A stretch of DNA of 64,000 nt from an uncultured Lachnospiraceae bacterium (GTDB taxonomy: Bacteria > Bacillota > Clostridia > Lachnospirales > Lachnospiraceae): the NCBI GenBank assembly GCA_900544685.1, contig UQWA01000010.1, positions 1 to 64,000 of the forward strand. The letters are read 5' to 3'. Positions 42,921 through 51,249 of this stretch are shown here, piece after piece (within the stretch, counting starts at the first letter, position 1; the number at the start of each line of letters is the position of its first letter). Below the pieces are notes generated by a model. That model did no database searches, had not been told where the DNA came from, and saw only the letters and a list, made by a program, of their open reading frames with translations. The translations under genes and the position numbers were made by a program.

Positions 42921-43364
42921 TTGTACTTTACTAAGATAGCTGTTATGATACCGTCCGTCCATGGTAACGTCTTTGCCGAACCAGGCTGGCGGCACAAATG
43001 CATTGGCAGCTTCTTCGGATGGAAATTCCACTTCTGCCAGCCTAAGCGTTTCAAATGGTTCGTGAAACACATCCAGCTCAATGGTTAATTCATCATCGAT
43101 GGGAATCAAGAATCTTTTTTTAGAGATGAGATTGCCGTCGATTTTTTCTTTTAAATGCTCATAGGCAGCCTGATTCAAAGGCAGATTATACTCTTCCCGG
43201 CACATCAGCCCTTTTCCTTTGTAAGTTAAAATATAATTATCATCCTGACGGCGGATACGTACCACTGGATCAGTGCAGAGATAACCCTGCTCAATCAGGT
43301 GAAAAGCATAAGATTCCAGATCATCCGGCAGCTTCGGAATTAAAAATTTACGTTCGATTTCCAT
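42915..43364 (-). CDS. Short CYTH-domain protein
   Basis: A 149-residue protein starting MEIERKFLI, the ExExK hallmark (E2, E4, K6) of inorganic triphosphatases of the CYTH family, followed by the basic and acidic strands VRIRRQ and YKGKG. The short length fits triphosphatase-like members that hydrolyse tripolyphosphate; activity is inferred. An AGGAGT-type site precedes the start on the minus strand. It is the second CYTH protein in the window. Confidence 0.83.
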   Translation of the reverse strand: MEIERKFLIPKLPDDLESYAFHLIEQGYLCTDPVVRIRRQDDNYILTYKGKGLMCREEYNLPLNQAAYEHLKEKIDGNLISKKRFLIPIDDELTIELDVFHEPFETLRLAEVEFPSEEAANAFVPPAWFGKDVTMDGRYHNSYLSKVQL

Positions 43365-43483
43365 AAGAGACTCCTTTCAGGCAGGAACAGAATTCCTGAT
43401 AATGTATTCATTTTGTATTGTAGCGAGAGAAAAAAATGATGTCAAGACAGATAGGAGTTCACAGAATTTTTACGAAAAAGAAA

Positions 43484-43513
43484 TTGCGTGGAAGGAGTGA
43501 AAGTGGGTATAAT
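43484..43513 (+). promoter_or_regulatory. Promoter of DJ-1 family gene
   Basis: TTGCGT (43484-43489), 18-base spacer, consensus TATAAT (43508-43513). Confidence 0.55.
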
Positions 43514-43581
43514 AGAAGACAGAGATGTGAAAAATCAGATTTTATGAATGAAAATATATATGAAAAAGAGGGGGAATAACT

Positions 43582-44133
43582 ATGAGCAAATTATACATAT
43601 TTCTGGCAGATGGATTTGAAGAGATCGAAGGACTGACTGTAGTGGATATCCTGAGACGTGCAGGCGTGGAAGTAACCACAGTATCCATTATGGGCAAAAA
43701 GACCATTGTGGGAGCACATAAGATTACACTGGAAGCAGATGAGGTATTTGAAGACTGCAATTTCTCAGACGGAGATATGTTCGTTCTGCCTGGAGGAATG
43801 CCAGGTACACTTCATCTGGGAGAACATCAGTATCTTGCGGAACTTCTGAAGAAAGCAGATCATGAGAAAAAAGGCATCGCAGCCATCTGTGCAGCGCCAA
43901 GCGTACTGGGAGATCTGGGACTGTTAAAGGGCAAAAAAGCAACCTGCTATCCGGGATTTGAAGAAAGACTGACCGGAGCATCCATCTCTACCGACCCAGT
44001 AGTGACAGATGGACACATCACCACCAGCCGCGGCATGGGAACAGCCATTCCATTTGCACTGGAACTGGTAACATGCATGTGCGGTAAAGAAAAATCTGAA
44101 GCGTTATCGAAAAGCATCATATACAATATCTGA
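43582..44133 (+). CDS. DJ-1/PfpI family protein
   Basis: A 183-residue cytoplasmic protein of the DJ-1/YajL (ThiJ) subfamily. The reactive cysteine is C103 in the nucleophile elbow AAICAAPSVLG, and the partner Glu lies in ADGFEEIE (residues 9-16). Members act in oxidative or glyoxal stress, perhaps as deglycases or chaperones. It is a single-gene unit ending before a long palindrome that probably acts as terminator. Confidence 0.88.
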   Translation: MSKLYIFLADGFEEIEGLTVVDILRRAGVEVTTVSIMGKKTIVGAHKITLEADEVFEDCNFSDGDMFVLPGGMPGTLHLGEHQYLAELLKKADHEKKGIAAICAAPSVLGDLGLLKGKKATCYPGFEERLTGASISTDPVVTDGHITTSRGMGTAIPFALELVTCMCGKEKSEALSKSIIYNI

Positions 44134-44166
44134 TAATAGCAGACATATATAGTCACAGAAATTGTG

Positions 44167-44427
44167 TTTTTTTGGTGATCAGTGGTATTTGTCTGCATAC
44201 AGTTGCAGAAGAAGAAAACTCATGTTCACAAAATGATAGCGAAGTTTTCGTCATGATGCAGCACGCAAGCGATGTCTGCGGAGCGTGTCTGAGCTGCAAA
44301 GCAGCGAGTTCGCGGGAGCAGACAGCAATAGGCGCGTGCGAATCATAGAAAACAAGCGTATTTTGGAACAGAGTTTCTTCTTCGCACAACGTCCGTCAGA
44401 CAAAATACATTTTCATCACGAAAAAAG
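44167..44427. repeat. Palindromic element A (fold-back, 261 bp)
   Basis: Nearly the whole stretch is one imperfect inverted repeat centred near 44299. Outer arms: T-run plus GGTGAT against ATCACGAAAAAA. Next GTATTTGTCTG against CAGACAAAATAC, TGCAGAAGAAG against CTTCTTCGCA, TGTTCACAAAAT against ATTTTGGAACA. Inner: GTCTGC against GCAGAC and GCTGC-AAA-GCAGC at the centre. No convincing protein is encoded. It fills most of the 443-base gap between the DJ-1 gene and tig. It resembles a miniature fold-back element or decayed insertion sequence. Confidence 0.75.
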
Positions 44428-44430
44428 TAC

Positions 44431-44459
44431 TAGCCATTTACGCCAACTTATGTTATAGT
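44431..44459 (+). promoter_or_regulatory. Possible tig promoter
   Basis: TAGCCA (44431-44436, 4 of 6 matches), 17-base spacer, TATAGT (44454-44459), immediately after element A. The pair AGTACTA / TAGTACT forms a 7-bp inverted repeat across the promoter. Confidence 0.4.
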
Positions 44460-44576
44460 ACTAAAATGAGTGTAAGCATGGGAAAGTGCGCATTTTTATT
44501 TATGGATATATTGCCTGTCGGTGATATGTCCGTTTGGAAAGACAAGAAGTAAGATATCAAGGAGGAACTATCTAAA

Positions 44577-45896
44577 ATGAGTTTAAAGGTAGAAAATTTA
44601 GAGCACAATATGGCAAAACTGACCATCGAAGTCAGTGCTGAAGAGTTTGAAGAAGCAATCAAGCATGCATATGTAAAAAATAAAAACAAGATTAACATCC
44701 ACGGATTCCGTAAAGGAAAAGCTCCGCAGGCTATGATCGAAAAGATGTATGGAGCAGGTATCTTCTATGAAGACGCAGCAAACGAACTGATTCCGAAGGC
44801 ATATGACGCAGAGATCGAGAACTGTGACCTGGATCTGGTTTCCCAGCCAAAGATCGATGTTGTTCAGATCGAAAAAGGCAAACCATTCATCTTCACAGCA
44901 GAAGTTGCTGTAAAACCGGAAGTTACCCTTGGTGCATATGAAGGTGTAGAAGTTCCGAAGACAGAGATCAATGTAACAGATGAAGAAGTAGATGCAGAAG
45001 TTGACAAAGAAAGAGAAAAGAACTCCAGAACTATCGCTGTAGAAGATAGAGGTATTGAAAATGGAGATATGATCAAGCTTGACTTTGACGGTTCTGTAGA
45101 CGGTGTAGCATTCGATGGCGGAAAAGCTGAGAATTATGATCTGACAGTTGGATCAGGAAGCTTCATCCCAGGTTTTGAAGAGCAGTTAGTAGGTGTAAAA
45201 GCCGGTGAAGAAAAAGAAGTAAAAGTTACTTTCCCAGAAGATTACCATGCAAAAGATCTGGCTGGAAAAGAAGCAGTCTTCAAATGTAAAGTAAATGAAA
45301 TCAAAGTAAAAGAACTTCCGGAAGCAAATGATGAATTCGCTCAGGATGTATCTGAATTTGATACACTGGCTGAGTATAAGGAAGATCTGAAGAAGAAACT
45401 GACAGAACGTAAAGAAACAGCAGCAAAGAATGCAAAAGAAGCTGCAGCAGTAGAAGCAGCAGTTGCTAACGCTGAGATGGATATTCCGGATGCTATGGTA
45501 GACGGACAGGTAAGACAGATGGCAAATGACTTCGCAAGAAGAATTCAGTCCCAGGGTCTTACAGTAGATCAGTACTTCCAGTTTACAGGAATGACAGCAG
45601 AGAAGCTGATGGATCAGATGAAGCCAGAAGCTCTGAAACGCATCAAGAACAGTCTGGTTCTGGAAGCAGTTGCAGCAAAAGAGAACTTTGAGATCGCAGA
45701 AGAAAAGATCGAAGAAGAACTGAAGAAGATGTCTGAAGCTTATAAGATGGAAGTAGACAAGATCAAAGAAGCTCTTGGAGAGAGCGGACTGGATCAGATG
45801 AAAGCAGACCTGAAGATTCAGGCAGCAGTAGACTTCATCAGAGACAAAGCAAAAGAAGTAGAAAAAAAAGCTGAAGAAGAGAAAAAAGAAGACTAA
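44577..45896 (+). CDS. tig: Trigger factor
   Basis: Ribosome-bound chaperone and prolyl isomerase. The 439-residue product has the N-terminal ribosome-binding signature GFRKGKAPQAMIEKMYG (about 42-58), the FKBP-like domain starting near DMIKLDFDGSVDG (about 162-175) and the C-terminal helical arms. The Lys/Glu-rich tail is typical. AAGGAGG precedes the start. It leads the tig-clpP-clpX-lon block. Confidence 0.96.
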   Translation: MSLKVENLEHNMAKLTIEVSAEEFEEAIKHAYVKNKNKINIHGFRKGKAPQAMIEKMYGAGIFYEDAANELIPKAYDAEIENCDLDLVSQPKIDVVQIEKGKPFIFTAEVAVKPEVTLGAYEGVEVPKTEINVTDEEVDAEVDKEREKNSRTIAVEDRGIENGDMIKLDFDGSVDGVAFDGGKAENYDLTVGSGSFIPGFEEQLVGVKAGEEKEVKVTFPEDYHAKDLAGKEAVFKCKVNEIKVKELPEANDEFAQDVSEFDTLAEYKEDLKKKLTERKETAAKNAKEAAAVEAAVANAEMDIPDAMVDGQVRQMANDFARRIQSQGLTVDQYFQFTGMTAEKLMDQMKPEALKRIKNSLVLEAVAAKENFEIAEEKIEEELKKMSEAYKMEVDKIKEALGESGLDQMKADLKIQAAVDFIRDKAKEVEKKAEEEKKED

Positions 45897-45939
45897 TTCA
45901 GTCTAACAGGAAGAATGCCGGAAGGCGGGAGGTGTTATC

Positions 45940-46521
45940 ATGAGTTTTGTACCTTATGTCATTGAACAGACAAGCAGAGGGGAAAGATCCTATGATATTT
46001 ACTCCAGATTATTAAAAGACAGAATCATCTTTTTAGGTGAAGAAGTAAATGATGTGAGTGCCAATCTGATTGTTGCACAGCTCCTTTTTCTGGAAGCAGA
46101 AGATCCGGGAAAGGATATTCAGCTGTATATCAACAGTCCGGGTGGATCTGTAAGTGCAGGATGGGCGATTTACGATACCATGCAGTATATTAAGTGTGAC
46201 GTATCTACGATCTGCTTAGGTATGGCGGCCAGCATGGGAGCATTCCTTCTGGCAGGTGGTACCAAAGGCAAGAGAATTGCCCTGCCGAATGCACAGATTA
46301 TGATTCATCAGCCGTCAGGCGGTGCAAGAGGACAGGCTACTGAGATTAAGATCGTAGCAGAAGAAATCTTGAAAACCAGAAAAAGATTGAACGAATATCT
46401 GGCAGCAAATACAGGACAGCCACTGGAAGTAATCGAGCGTGATACAGAGCGTGACAATTACATGACAGCGGAAGAAGCAAAAGCATATGGTCTGATTGAT
46501 ATGGTAATATCAAACAGATAA
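45940..46521 (+). CDS. clpP: ATP-dependent Clp protease proteolytic subunit
   Basis: Serine protease that forms a double-ring chamber working with ClpX or ClpC. The 193-residue product has S98 (GMAASMGAF), H123 (MIHQPSGG) and the Asp of the triad near 172. AGGAGG-like GGGAGG lies before the ATG. It is followed by a weak terminator and then clpX. Confidence 0.96.
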   Translation: MSFVPYVIEQTSRGERSYDIYSRLLKDRIIFLGEEVNDVSANLIVAQLLFLEAEDPGKDIQLYINSPGGSVSAGWAIYDTMQYIKCDVSTICLGMAASMGAFLLAGGTKGKRIALPNAQIMIHQPSGGARGQATEIKIVAEEILKTRKRLNEYLAANTGQPLEVIERDTERDNYMTAEEAKAYGLIDMVISNR

Positions 46522-46526
46522 GAGTA

Positions 46527-46563
46527 AATGACGGCGGAGTGTAGGGACTGTGCCGTCATTTTC
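46527..46563 (+). terminator. Weak terminator between clpP and clpX
   Basis: AATGACGGC / GCCGTCATT perfect 9-bp stem followed by only TTTC. It may reduce rather than stop transcription into clpX. Confidence 0.6.
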
Positions 46564-46593
46564 ACAATACAGGTAATAAATGAGAGAATAGAG

Positions 46594-46631
46594 TCAGATG
46601 ATGCCTGTTTCGATCTGAGACAGACATCTGA
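46594..46631 (+). promoter_or_regulatory. Stem-loop upstream of clpX
   Basis: TCAGATG (46594-46600) pairs with CATCTGA (46625-46631), and inside it CTGTTTC with GAGACAG around GATCT. It ends 5 bases before GAGGAG of clpX, so it could stabilise or gate the clpX message. Confidence 0.5.
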
Positions 46632-46647
46632 TAAGAGGAGAACAGGA

Positions 46648-47946
46648 ATGGCTGGAAGAATCGGAGAGCAGAAGATCCGCTGCTCATTTTGCAACAAAAG
46701 TGAAGACCAGGTACGCAAGCTGATAGCCGGACCCAATGGGGTATATATCTGCGATGACTGTGTAGAGATCTGCGGTGAGATTATTGAAGAAGAACTGGCA
46801 GAGGACTATGGCGAGCATGTGGAGCAGGAGATCAATCTGCTGAAGCCAGAGGAGATCAAGGGTGTACTGGATGATTATGTGATCGGACAGGATAATGCCA
46901 AGAAAGCACTGGCAGTAGCGGTTTACAATCATTACAAGAGAATTCTGGCGGGAAAAGACCTGGGGGTAGAGCTGCAGAAAAGTAATATTCTGATGCTGGG
47001 ACCTACAGGAAGCGGAAAAACATATCTGGCACAGACATTGGCAAGACTTCTGAATGTGCCATTTGCCATTGCAGATGCGACGACGCTGACAGAGGCCGGT
47101 TATGTGGGAGAAGACGTAGAGAATATTCTTCTGAAGTTGATTCAGGCAGCAGATTATGATATCGAGCGTGCTCAGACAGGTATCATTTATATTGATGAGA
47201 TTGATAAGATTACAAGAAAGTCCGAAAATGCGTCGATTACCAGAGATGTATCCGGTGAAGGTGTCCAGCAGGCTCTGCTGAAGATTCTGGAAGGAACCAT
47301 TGCCAGTGTTCCGCCACAGGGAGGCAGAAAGCATCCACAGCAGGAACTGATTCAAATTGATACAACGAATATTCTGTTTATCTGTGGCGGCGCTTTTGAA
47401 GGTCTGGATAAGATCATTGAGACCAGAATGGACACTAAGACGATGGGATTTAACCGTACGCTTGATGTAAAAGCAGAGCGCAATGTGGGAGAAGTATTAA
47501 AAGAAGTAGTACCACAGGATTTTGTGAAGTTCGGTATGATCCCTGAATTTATGGGACGTGTGCCGGTAGTCGTTTCTCTGGATGCACTGGATGAAGAGAC
47601 TCTGGTACGTATTTTACAGGAGCCAAAGAATTCTATTATTAAACAGTACAAGAAATTGTTTGAACTGGATGGTGTGAAGCTGGAATTCAAGGATGATGCG
47701 GTAAAAGAGATCGCACATCAGTCCATGGAACGTAAGACCGGAGCCAGAGGACTTCGTTCCGTAATGGAAAGAACCATGCAGGATCTGATGTATGTAATTC
47801 CTTCCGATGAGACGATTACAGAATGCACCATCACAAAAGAACTGGTGGATGGGACTGGAGAAGCCCAGCTGATCCACAGTGAAGAGAGACTGATTCCGGT
47901 CCATAATACCAAGAACAAGATTGTTCAGACACCGGAATCCGCATAG
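46648..47946 (+). CDS. clpX: ATP-dependent Clp protease ATP-binding subunit ClpX
   Basis: AAA+ unfoldase that feeds proteins to ClpP. The 432-residue product has the N-terminal zinc-binding domain with C12, C15, C35, C38, Walker A GPTGSGKT (near 115), Walker B IIYIDEIDKI, and a C-terminal domain. The open frame begins at 46528, but GAGGAG at about 46636 and the zinc-finger start place the ATG at 46648. It is 8 bases from lon. Confidence 0.96.
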   Translation: MAGRIGEQKIRCSFCNKSEDQVRKLIAGPNGVYICDDCVEICGEIIEEELAEDYGEHVEQEINLLKPEEIKGVLDDYVIGQDNAKKALAVAVYNHYKRILAGKDLGVELQKSNILMLGPTGSGKTYLAQTLARLLNVPFAIADATTLTEAGYVGEDVENILLKLIQAADYDIERAQTGIIYIDEIDKITRKSENASITRDVSGEGVQQALLKILEGTIASVPPQGGRKHPQQELIQIDTTNILFICGGAFEGLDKIIETRMDTKTMGFNRTLDVKAERNVGEVLKEVVPQDFVKFGMIPEFMGRVPVVVSLDALDEETLVRILQEPKNSIIKQYKKLFELDGVKLEFKDDAVKEIAHQSMERKTGARGLRSVMERTMQDLMYVIPSDETITECTITKELVDGTGEAQLIHSEERLIPVHNTKNKIVQTPESA

Positions 47947-47954
47947 GAGTAAAG

Positions 47955-50315
47955 ATGACAGAAGAAATCAAACATATTCCGGCAGTGGCACTGCGTGGCA
48001 TGACCATACTTCCGGCGATGATTGTTCATTTTGATATCAGCCGGGAGATGTCTGTCAAAGCGGTAGAGCAGGCCATGCTGAAAGACCAGAAGCTTTTTGT
48101 AGTGACTCAGAAGGATCCGGAAGTTTCCGAGCCGGTGTTGGATGATCTGTACCGGATTGGAACGATCGTAGAGATTAAACAGGTGATCAAGATGCCAAAG
48201 AATATCCTGCGTGTTCTGGCAGAAGGCATTCAGAGAGCAGAACTGGTAGATATTGATGACAATCCGGAATATCTGGATGCAGATGTTCTTACTTTTACCG
48301 AAGAAGATACCATGGAGCCGAATGAAAAAGAAGCGCTGCTGCGTTCCATGAAAGAGACATTCGAACGTTACTGCGGTGTGAATGGAAAGGTCAGCAAAGA
48401 ACTGATCAGCCAGATTATAGAGATCACAGATCTTGAGAAGGCAACGGCACAGATTGCCATGAACATTCCACTGTTTTATGAACAGAAGCAGAAAGTTCTG
48501 GAAGCTGTAGAACTGAAAGAACGCTGTGAACTGCTGTGTTCCATTATGGAGAATGAGATCCAGATCATGCAGATCAAGATCGAGATCCAGGAAAAAGTAA
48601 AAGAGCGGATTGACAAGAATCAGCGGGAATACATCATGCGCGAGCAGATGAGGCTGATCCGTGAAGAATTAAAAGAAGATAATGTGAACGAAGCAGATCA
48701 GTTTGAGGAAGAGCTGAAAAAGCTGAAAGCATCTAAAGAAGTAAAAGAAAAGATCCAAAAAGAGATTCAGCGCTATCGCAGTGTGGGGATGAATTCTGGC
48801 GAGAGTTCCGTAATTCGTGGCTACATTGAGACACTTCTGGAAATGCCATGGGATAAGGCCTCCAAGGACAGCAAGGATATTGAACGGGCAAAAGAGATTC
48901 TGGAAGCAGATCATTACGGTCTGGAAAAGGTCAAGGAGCGTATTCTGGAGTTCCTGTCTGTCCGTATTCTGACGAAAAAGGGTGACAGTCCGATTCTGTG
49001 TCTGGTAGGTCCTCCTGGAACTGGTAAGACATCAATTGCCCGTTCCATTGCGAAAGCACTGGATAAAAAATACGTCCGCATTAGTCTGGGCGGAGTCAGA
49101 GATGAAGCTGAGATCCGTGGACACCGCAGAACCTATATCGGTGCAATGCCTGGACGGATTGCCAATGGTATCCGCACAGCAGGTGTGAAAAATCCGCTGA
49201 TGCTGTTAGATGAAATTGACAAACTCAGCAGTGATTACAAGGGGGATACCGCTTCTGCCATGCTGGAGGTTCTGGATGGCGAGCAAAATGTGAAATTCAG
49301 AGACCATTATATTGAGATTCCACTGGATTTGTCAGAAGTGCTGTTCATTGCAACAGCTAATGATGTACAGACCATACCGAGACCACTCCTTGACCGTATG
49401 GAACTGATTGAGATCACTAGTTATACGGAGAATGAGAAGTTTCATATTGCAAAAGAACATCTTTGGATGAAGCAGGTGGAAAAGAACGGTCTGAATCCGG
49501 AAAAAATCAGTATTACAGATGATGCACTGAGAAAAGTAATTTCCGGATATACCAGAGAAGCTGGTGTCCGCGGACTGGAACGTAAGCTGGGTGAGATTTG
49601 CCGAAAAGCTGCCAGAGAGACACTGGAGAAGAAAAAGAAATCGGTAAAAGTTACTGAAGAGAATCTGGAAAAATATCTTGGAAAGGTACGATTTACGATT
49701 CATACCCTGAATGATCAGGATGAAATCGGTATTGTAAGAGGACTGGCATGGACCAGTGTGGGCGGTGATACCCTTCAGATTGAGGTAAATACCATGCCGG
49801 GAAGAGGCGAGTTCCGTCTCACAGGACAGCTGGGAGACGTGATGAAGGAATCTGCACAGGCAGGCATCAGTTATATACGTTCTGTCAGTGAACAGTATCA
49901 TATTTCTGATGAATATTTCCGTAAGCATGATATACATATCCACATTCCGGAAGGTGCCGTACCAAAAGACGGACCATCCGCAGGTGTTACCATGGCAACT
50001 GCCATGATATCTGCCATTACGAAGATTCCGGTGCGTGCAGATGTGGCAATGACCGGAGAGATCACGCTTCGGGGAAGGGTTCTGCCGATCGGTGGTCTGA
50101 AGGAAAAACTTCTGGCAGCAAAAAATGCAGGAATGAAGATCGTATTTGTTCCGGCAAAGAATAAGCCAGATGTGGAAGAAATCTCAGATGAGATCAAAAA
50201 AGGACTGGATATCCGCTATGCAGAGACCATGGAAGATATTCTTCCAGTGGCGCTGACGGGAAAGATTGCAGAAAAGAAGCCTGGAAAAAAGAAGAAAAAG
50301 GCAGAAGCAGAATAA
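47955..50315 (+). CDS. lon: ATP-dependent protease Lon
   Basis: Homohexameric AAA+ serine protease of the cytoplasm. The 786-residue product has the N-terminal substrate-binding domain, Walker A GPPGTGKT (near 356), Walker B LMLLDEIDKL, and the catalytic Ser S675 in KDGPSAGVTMATAM with the partner Lys in GLKEKLLAA (716-718). The C-terminus is a Lys-rich tail (KKPGKKKKKAEAE). Coupled closely to clpX. Confidence 0.96.
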   Translation: MTEEIKHIPAVALRGMTILPAMIVHFDISREMSVKAVEQAMLKDQKLFVVTQKDPEVSEPVLDDLYRIGTIVEIKQVIKMPKNILRVLAEGIQRAELVDIDDNPEYLDADVLTFTEEDTMEPNEKEALLRSMKETFERYCGVNGKVSKELISQIIEITDLEKATAQIAMNIPLFYEQKQKVLEAVELKERCELLCSIMENEIQIMQIKIEIQEKVKERIDKNQREYIMREQMRLIREELKEDNVNEADQFEEELKKLKASKEVKEKIQKEIQRYRSVGMNSGESSVIRGYIETLLEMPWDKASKDSKDIERAKEILEADHYGLEKVKERILEFLSVRILTKKGDSPILCLVGPPGTGKTSIARSIAKALDKKYVRISLGGVRDEAEIRGHRRTYIGAMPGRIANGIRTAGVKNPLMLLDEIDKLSSDYKGDTASAMLEVLDGEQNVKFRDHYIEIPLDLSEVLFIATANDVQTIPRPLLDRMELIEITSYTENEKFHIAKEHLWMKQVEKNGLNPEKISITDDALRKVISGYTREAGVRGLERKLGEICRKAARETLEKKKKSVKVTEENLEKYLGKVRFTIHTLNDQDEIGIVRGLAWTSVGGDTLQIEVNTMPGRGEFRLTGQLGDVMKESAQAGISYIRSVSEQYHISDEYFRKHDIHIHIPEGAVPKDGPSAGVTMATAMISAITKIPVRADVAMTGEITLRGRVLPIGGLKEKLLAAKNAGMKIVFVPAKNKPDVEEISDEIKKGLDIRYAETMEDILPVALTGKIAEKKPGKKKKKAEAE

Positions 50316-50398
50316 AATACGTCCTGTGAAGGAAAATAAGGAACAGATATGTTGCGGTAAAACAGATACAGGGCGTGCAGAGAGTACAGGAGAAACGA

Positions 50399-50992
50399 AT
50401 GGTTATAAAAAATGTAGCATTAGAAACAGTGTGTGGTGTTACCAGTGTATTACCGGCAAATACAAAGATGGAAGTGGCATTTGCCGGCAAATCTAATGTA
50501 GGCAAGTCATCTCTGATCAATGCGCTGATGAACCGTAAGTCACTGGCAAGAACCAGTGCACAGCCGGGAAAGACCCAGACCATTAATTTTTACAATATTA
50601 ATGACGCTATGTATCTGGTGGATCTGCCTGGATACGGTTATGCAAAAGTATCCCAGTCTGAGAAAGAAAAGTGGGGGAAGCTGATCGAGCGGTATCTTCA
50701 GAAGTCACAGATGCTCAAGGCTGTTTTTCTTCTGATTGATATCCGTCATGATCCTTCAGCCAATGACAAGATGATGTATGACTGGATTATATACAATGGA
50801 TACGATCCGATCATCATTGCCACCAAACTGGACAAGATCAAACGAAGCCAGTTACAGAAGCAGGTTAAGGCAATCAAGACCGGACTGAATATGAAGTCAG
50901 ATGGCATTGTGATACCATTTTCAGCAGAAACCAAGCAGGGAAGAGAAGAGATTTGGAACCTGATTGACAGCTGGATGGAACCTGAACAGTAA
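50399..50992 (+). CDS. engB: Ribosome biogenesis GTP-binding protein
   Basis: Essential GTPase (YsxC/YihA) for 50S subunit assembly. The 197-residue product has G1 AGKSNVGKSS (near 30-39), G3 DLPGYGYAK and G4 ATKLDKI. The frame opens at 50375; AGGAG at 50388-50392 supports the ATG at 50399. The order lon-engB is widely conserved. Confidence 0.95.
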   Translation: MVIKNVALETVCGVTSVLPANTKMEVAFAGKSNVGKSSLINALMNRKSLARTSAQPGKTQTINFYNINDAMYLVDLPGYGYAKVSQSEKEKWGKLIERYLQKSQMLKAVFLLIDIRHDPSANDKMMYDWIIYNGYDPIIIATKLDKIKRSQLQKQVKAIKTGLNMKSDGIVIPFSAETKQGREEIWNLIDSWMEPEQ

Positions 50993-51015
50993 AGTGATAA
51001 AGAATAGATGAATAT

Positions 51016-51168
51016 AACACAAACGGACAAACACTCTATGTTATGATCTCCAGACGCGCTTTCGCTCTTAGCGCAGCGTAACGGTGCATAAGGAAGCAGA
51101 CTACGCTTCCTAAACACCGACGCTGTGCTACGGTCTGGAGGACAATAATCATAGAGTGTTCTGTGTTT
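51016..51168. repeat. Palindromic element B (about 150 bp)
   Basis: Nearly continuous inverted repeat. AACACTCTATG (51030-51040) faces CATAGAGTGTT (51150-51160), CCAGAC faces GTCTGG, AGCGCAGCGT faces ACGCTGTGCT, CGGTG faces CACCG, and the centre is AGGAAGC-AGACTAC-GCTTCCT (51091-51111). It lies between engB and the pepF promoter and could end the engB transcript. No protein is evident. Its sequence is not the same as elements A or C, though the architecture is. Confidence 0.75.
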
Positions 51169-51186
51169 CTAATGGAGATGTGATTT

Positions 51187-51214
51187 TTGTATATTTGGCA
51201 GCTCAGAGTATAAT
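51187..51214 (+). promoter_or_regulatory. Promoter of pepF
   Basis: TTGTAT (51187-51192), 16-base spacer, consensus TATAAT (51209-51214), just after element B. Confidence 0.6.
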
Positions 51215-51249
51215 GATAGAATTTGGATGAAGAACAGGAGGTTTGCAGT

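Noticed and set aside
44153..44389. Small minus-strand protein within element A
   Set aside because: The frame follows the palindrome, has no ribosome binding site and no recognisable domain.
46684..47355. 223-residue minus-strand protein opposite clpX
   Set aside because: Shadow frame opposite the AAA+ domain of ClpX.
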